Shown here: positions 51,796 to 54,171 of the stretch, in pieces
Layout of the letters: each line of letters starts with the position of its first letter
Numbering within the stretch: the stretch's first letter is position 1
DNA from: Gillisella vitis
Lineage (GTDB): Bacteria; Pseudomonadota; Alphaproteobacteria; Rhizobiales; Rhizobiaceae
Length of the DNA stretch: 54,171 nucleotides
Direction: 5' to 3'
NCBI RefSeq assembly: GCF_001541345.2
Contig: NZ_LMVL02000013.1
Span: forward strand, 1-54,171
Translations under genes and position numbers: made by a program
The notes under the pieces: generated by a model
Told to the model about the DNA's origin: nothing
Seen by the model: the letters and a program-made list of their open reading frames with translations, nothing else
Databases searched by the model: none

Positions 51796-52686
51796 TTAAG
51801 GAGCGACGAAATCCGTCTTGCGGTAGCCCTGAAGATAAAGCAAAGCCGTTAAATCACCATAGTCGATGCGAATTTTCGCCTGAGCCGCCACCGTGGGCTT
51901 GGCATGTAGCGCCACGCCGGAGCCAGCGACGCCGAGCATGCCGAGATCATTGGCGCCGTCGCCGACAGCAATCGCATCTTCTGGCGAAATCCCGAGACGG
52001 GTGACAATGTCCTGCAATGCGTCTACCTTGGCTTGCTTGCCGAGGATGGGTTCAGCCACTTCGCCGGTCAGCAGGCCATCTTGTTCCAGCAGGATATTGG
52101 CGCGATTTTCGTCAAAGCCCAGGGTGGCTGCTATTTTCGAGGTGAAGACGGTAAACCCGCCGGAGACCAGAGCGGTATAATAGCCCTTGGCCTTCATGGT
52201 GGCGATCAGTTCCAGCCCGCCGGGGGTGAGCGTGATCCGCTTGGCGATCACTTCGTCCACGACGGTAATGGGCAGGCCTTTCAACAGAGCGACGCGCTCG
52301 CGCAGCGCCGGTTCGAAAGCGATCTCGCCATTCATGGCGCGGGCGGTGATCAGCGAGACCTCGTCCTTCAAGCCGACTTCGGCGGCCAATTCGTCAATGC
52401 ATTCCTGGCTGATCATGGTTGAATCCATATCGGCAATCAGGAAGGCCTTGCGGCGTGTGTCGGCCTGTTGGATGGCGAGATCAATGGGGTGACCTTCTAT
52501 CACCTTGCGCAAGGTCTCTTCCACAACGTCAAGATTGCTGCCATCCTTCAGCGCAATATCGCAGGCTACGCCATCTGCCAACCAATAGAGGTCAGAGGCC
52601 GAAACCGCGGCTGCGGCTCGCTCGGCAAGGGCCGGGGTCAGAACAGGATTTGACGGATTGGCAATAAGCGTGGCAACGAAAGCCAT
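51796..52686 (-). CDS. serB: phosphoserine phosphatase SerB
   Basis: This is the last step of serine synthesis, hydrolysing phosphoserine. The 296-residue HAD-fold protein has an N-terminal ACT-like region (about 1-80) and the catalytic Asp box FLIADMDSTMI. LVSGGFTVF and GDGANDLGMLGVAGSGVA complete it. The ATG at 52686 has AAGG nine bases upstream. It is exactly head to head with miaA: its start codon overlaps miaA's, so there is no intergenic promoter space. Confidence 0.96.
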   Translation of the reverse strand: MAFVATLIANPSNPVLTPALAERAAAAVSASDLYWLADGVACDIALKDGSNLDVVEETLRKVIEGHPIDLAIQQADTRRKAFLIADMDSTMISQECIDELAAEVGLKDEVSLITARAMNGEIAFEPALRERVALLKGLPITVVDEVIAKRITLTPGGLELIATMKAKGYYTALVSGGFTVFTSKIAATLGFDENRANILLEQDGLLTGEVAEPILGKQAKVDALQDIVTRLGISPEDAIAVGDGANDLGMLGVAGSGVALHAKPTVAAQAKIRIDYGDLTALLYLQGYRKTDFVAP

Positions 52687-53599
52687 GATGAACAACCTTG
52701 ATGACAATTTTGATGCCATCCTGATAACCGGACCGACCGCCAGCGGCAAGTCCGCGTTGGCGCTGACGCTTGCGGCCGAGGCGGGCGGCGTGGTGATCAA
52801 TGCCGATAGCATGCAGGTCTATGACACGCTGCGGGTGGTGACGGCTCGCCCGAGCGAAGACGAGATGCAGGGCGTGCCGCATCGCCTCTACGGTCACGTG
52901 GCGGCTGGTGCCACCTATTCGACCGGCGACTGGTTGCGCGACGTGACAGTGTTACTGCAAGACCTGCGGGCGCAGAACCGGTTGCCGGTGGTCGTTGGCG
53001 GCACGGGATTGTATTTCAAGGCGCTGACCGGCGGCCTCTCCGACATGCCTGTTATACCCGAGGGGGTGCGCGCAGCCCTGCGCCAGCGTGAAAGAGTGGA
53101 AGGGGCGGAAAGCCTGCATCGCGACCTGACTCTGCGTGATCCTGCCGTTGCGGCAAGGCTCGACCCCCGCGACGGCCAGCGGATCATCCGGGCGCTGGAG
53201 GTCCTTGAGGTCACCGGCCAGTCGATTTCCGAATTTCAAACCCGCTCCGGGCCAATGATCATCGATCCGCAACGGGCCAGAAAACTGGTCGTGCTGCCGG
53301 ATCGCAAACTGCTGCACGACCGCATCAACCGTCGCTTTGCGATGATGATGAATGAGGGCGCGGTGGAAGAGGTCGAGGCGCTGCTGGCGCAAAACCTCTC
53401 CCCGGACATGCCCGCCATGAAGGCCATCGGTGTCTCCCAGATCGCCGCCATGCTGCGAGGTGAGATGAGCCGCGCGGACGTCATCGAAAAGGCCTCCGCC
53501 GCCACGCGCCAATATGCCAAGCGCCAGATGACCTGGTTTCGCAATCAGATGGATGAGAGTTGGGAGAGGGTCGATCCTGCCGCTGACCGGTTATCCTGA
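52685..53599 (+). CDS. miaA: tRNA dimethylallyltransferase MiaA
   Basis: It adds a dimethylallyl group to A37 of tRNAs reading UNN codons. The 304-residue protein has ILITGPTASGKSALALTLA (Walker A), INADSMQVYDTL, PVVVGGTGLYFKALTGGLSDMP and a final tRNA-binding RQMTWFRNQM stretch. Starts at 52685 (MM) or 52688 both have weak ribosome sites. With serB's start at 52686, the two genes overlap head to head by two bases, so any promoter lies inside the other gene's coding sequence. Confidence 0.95.
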   Translation: MMNNLDDNFDAILITGPTASGKSALALTLAAEAGGVVINADSMQVYDTLRVVTARPSEDEMQGVPHRLYGHVAAGATYSTGDWLRDVTVLLQDLRAQNRLPVVVGGTGLYFKALTGGLSDMPVIPEGVRAALRQRERVEGAESLHRDLTLRDPAVAARLDPRDGQRIIRALEVLEVTGQSISEFQTRSGPMIIDPQRARKLVVLPDRKLLHDRINRRFAMMMNEGAVEEVEALLAQNLSPDMPAMKAIGVSQIAAMLRGEMSRADVIEKASAATRQYAKRQMTWFRNQMDESWERVDPAADRLS

Positions 53600-53684
53600 C
53601 ACAATCCTCGCTTTTGCCAAAACCTTGTCGAGCGCACCAAACCGTGATTTCATTCTTTCGAAAATATCGATCTCTGGAGTTTCC

Positions 53685-53942
53685 ATGAACCGCTTTCTCG
53701 CCAGAACACTGTCCGCCCTCAACATCCTGTTTGCGCTGCTGATCATCACCATCGCCGCTGCATCCGGCGCCACGCGCGGCATCTATTATACCGGTGAATT
53801 GTCCATTCCCGGCGCGGTGATTGGCGGCTTGGGCGGCGTTCTGGTGGCCGCCCTGGTCTGCGGCACGATTGCCTTCCTGACGCTGATCGAGCGGCATTTG
53901 AGCGTGTTGGCTGATGCGGCGAAGCGGGATGTGGGTGGGTGA
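53685..53942 (+). CDS. small two-helix membrane protein of unknown function
   Basis: This 85-residue protein has two hydrophobic segments (SALNILFALLIITIAAASGA and AVIGGLGGVLVAALVCGTIA) joined by a short polar loop (TRGIYYTGELSIPG). A cytoplasmic end follows (ERHLSVLADAAKRDVGG). The ATG at 53685 has GGAG eight bases upstream. I do not recognise a family. It lies 85 bp after miaA on the same strand. Confidence 0.72.
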   Translation: MNRFLARTLSALNILFALLIITIAAASGATRGIYYTGELSIPGAVIGGLGGVLVAALVCGTIAFLTLIERHLSVLADAAKRDVGG

Positions 53943-54060
53943 TAGGGTAACAGCCGAACCGGTTTTCCCTAAGAGCCAAGCGCTCCACGAGAGGGTCATT
54001 CTAAGAGATTGAAGCAACCCCTGACTCGATATGAATTGGCAGAATAGTTGTGCAGGCTCC

Positions 54061-54171
54061 TCAATCCTTCAACCCACCCAGCGGCTTCTTCAGGATACTC
54101 TCGCGCAAACTCATGCCCGTGTCACGTCTTGATGGGACAGCGGGCGAGGGCGCGGTGGCAAAGAGAGTGTT
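54061..54171 (-). CDS. C-terminal fragment of an unidentified gene
   Basis: A minus-strand frame is open from the window edge to TGA at 54063-54061. Its 36 residues end MSLRESILKKPLGGLKD. Composition shifts from a disordered Pro/Ala/Ser stretch to a basic tail. I cannot assign it; the rest lies outside the window. Confidence 0.4.
   Translation of the reverse strand, partial: NTLFATAPSPAVPSRRDTGMSLRESILKKPLGGLKD

Overview
The window looks like a chromosomal stretch from a Rhizobiaceae bacterium (Rhizobium / Agrobacterium / Allorhizobium group). The evidence is high third-position GC, the alphaproteobacterial two-piece (circularly permuted) tmRNA gene, an alphaproteobacterial SspB, a rhizobial AsmA-like giant protein, and intergenic repeats that resemble the RIME mosaic elements of rhizobia. 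I see no insertion sequence, prophage, CRISPR array, rRNA or tRNA. The first ~120 bases are a poly-G low-complexity contig end and should not be trusted. Both ends cut a gene.

Layout. 0.1-2.6 kb: tail of an EEP-family phosphatase/nuclease, then ligA. 2.8-7.2 kb: an accessory patch with a small secreted protein, a MarR-GNAT fusion regulator with a likely operator, a type VI secretion amidase effector/immunity pair (Tae4/Tai4) in visibly AT-richer DNA, and a Tat-exported flavin amine oxidase. 7.5-12.5 kb: a DEAD-box RNA helicase, an acetyltransferase, a hydrolase, a DEDDh exonuclease and CreA. 13-16.1 kb: a secreted protein and an mcp-cheW pair whose receptor ends in a WEEF tail. 16.6-20.8 kb: a SCO1/SenC copper protein, prmA, a 54-residue small ORF and an aminopeptidase P. 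20.9-24 kb: AzlCD, DUF2164 and TauE/SafE proteins, with RIME-like repeats. 24-26.4 kb: a pncA-panC-panB cofactor operon on the minus strand. 26.5-29.5 kb: PQQ glucose dehydrogenase and a small DUF6074-like protein. 29.7-33 kb: a UvrD/PcrA helicase followed by an alpha/beta hydrolase. 33.2-37.1 kb: pstSCAB behind a good Pho box. 37.2-42.4 kb: a D-lactate dehydrogenase-type flavoprotein and an AsmA-family protein. 42.6-44.9 kb (minus strand): a low-complexity protein, a ribbon-helix-helix protein, a DUF4169 protein, sspB and ssrA (tmRNA). 45-51.2 kb: thyA, a DoxX protein, folA, then hflK-hflC-degP behind a strong promoter. 51.2-54.2 kb: an acetyltransferase, serB and miaA head to head with overlapping start codons, a small membrane protein and the tail of an unidentified gene.

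Functional themes. One is protein quality control: tmRNA, the SspB adaptor, HflKC and a DegP-type protease lie within about 7 kb. A second is phosphate: pstSCAB and glucose dehydrogenase, which makes the gluconic acid used in mineral phosphate solubilisation, lie about 4 kb apart. A third is cofactors: NAD salvage, pantothenate, and thymidylate/folate. Most genes are ordinary core rhizobial genes. The most unusual content is the orphan Tae4/Tai4 cassette next to the MarR-GNAT regulator, the ssrA-sspB linkage, the small ORF at 18.6 kb, and the zero-spacing serB/miaA divergence.
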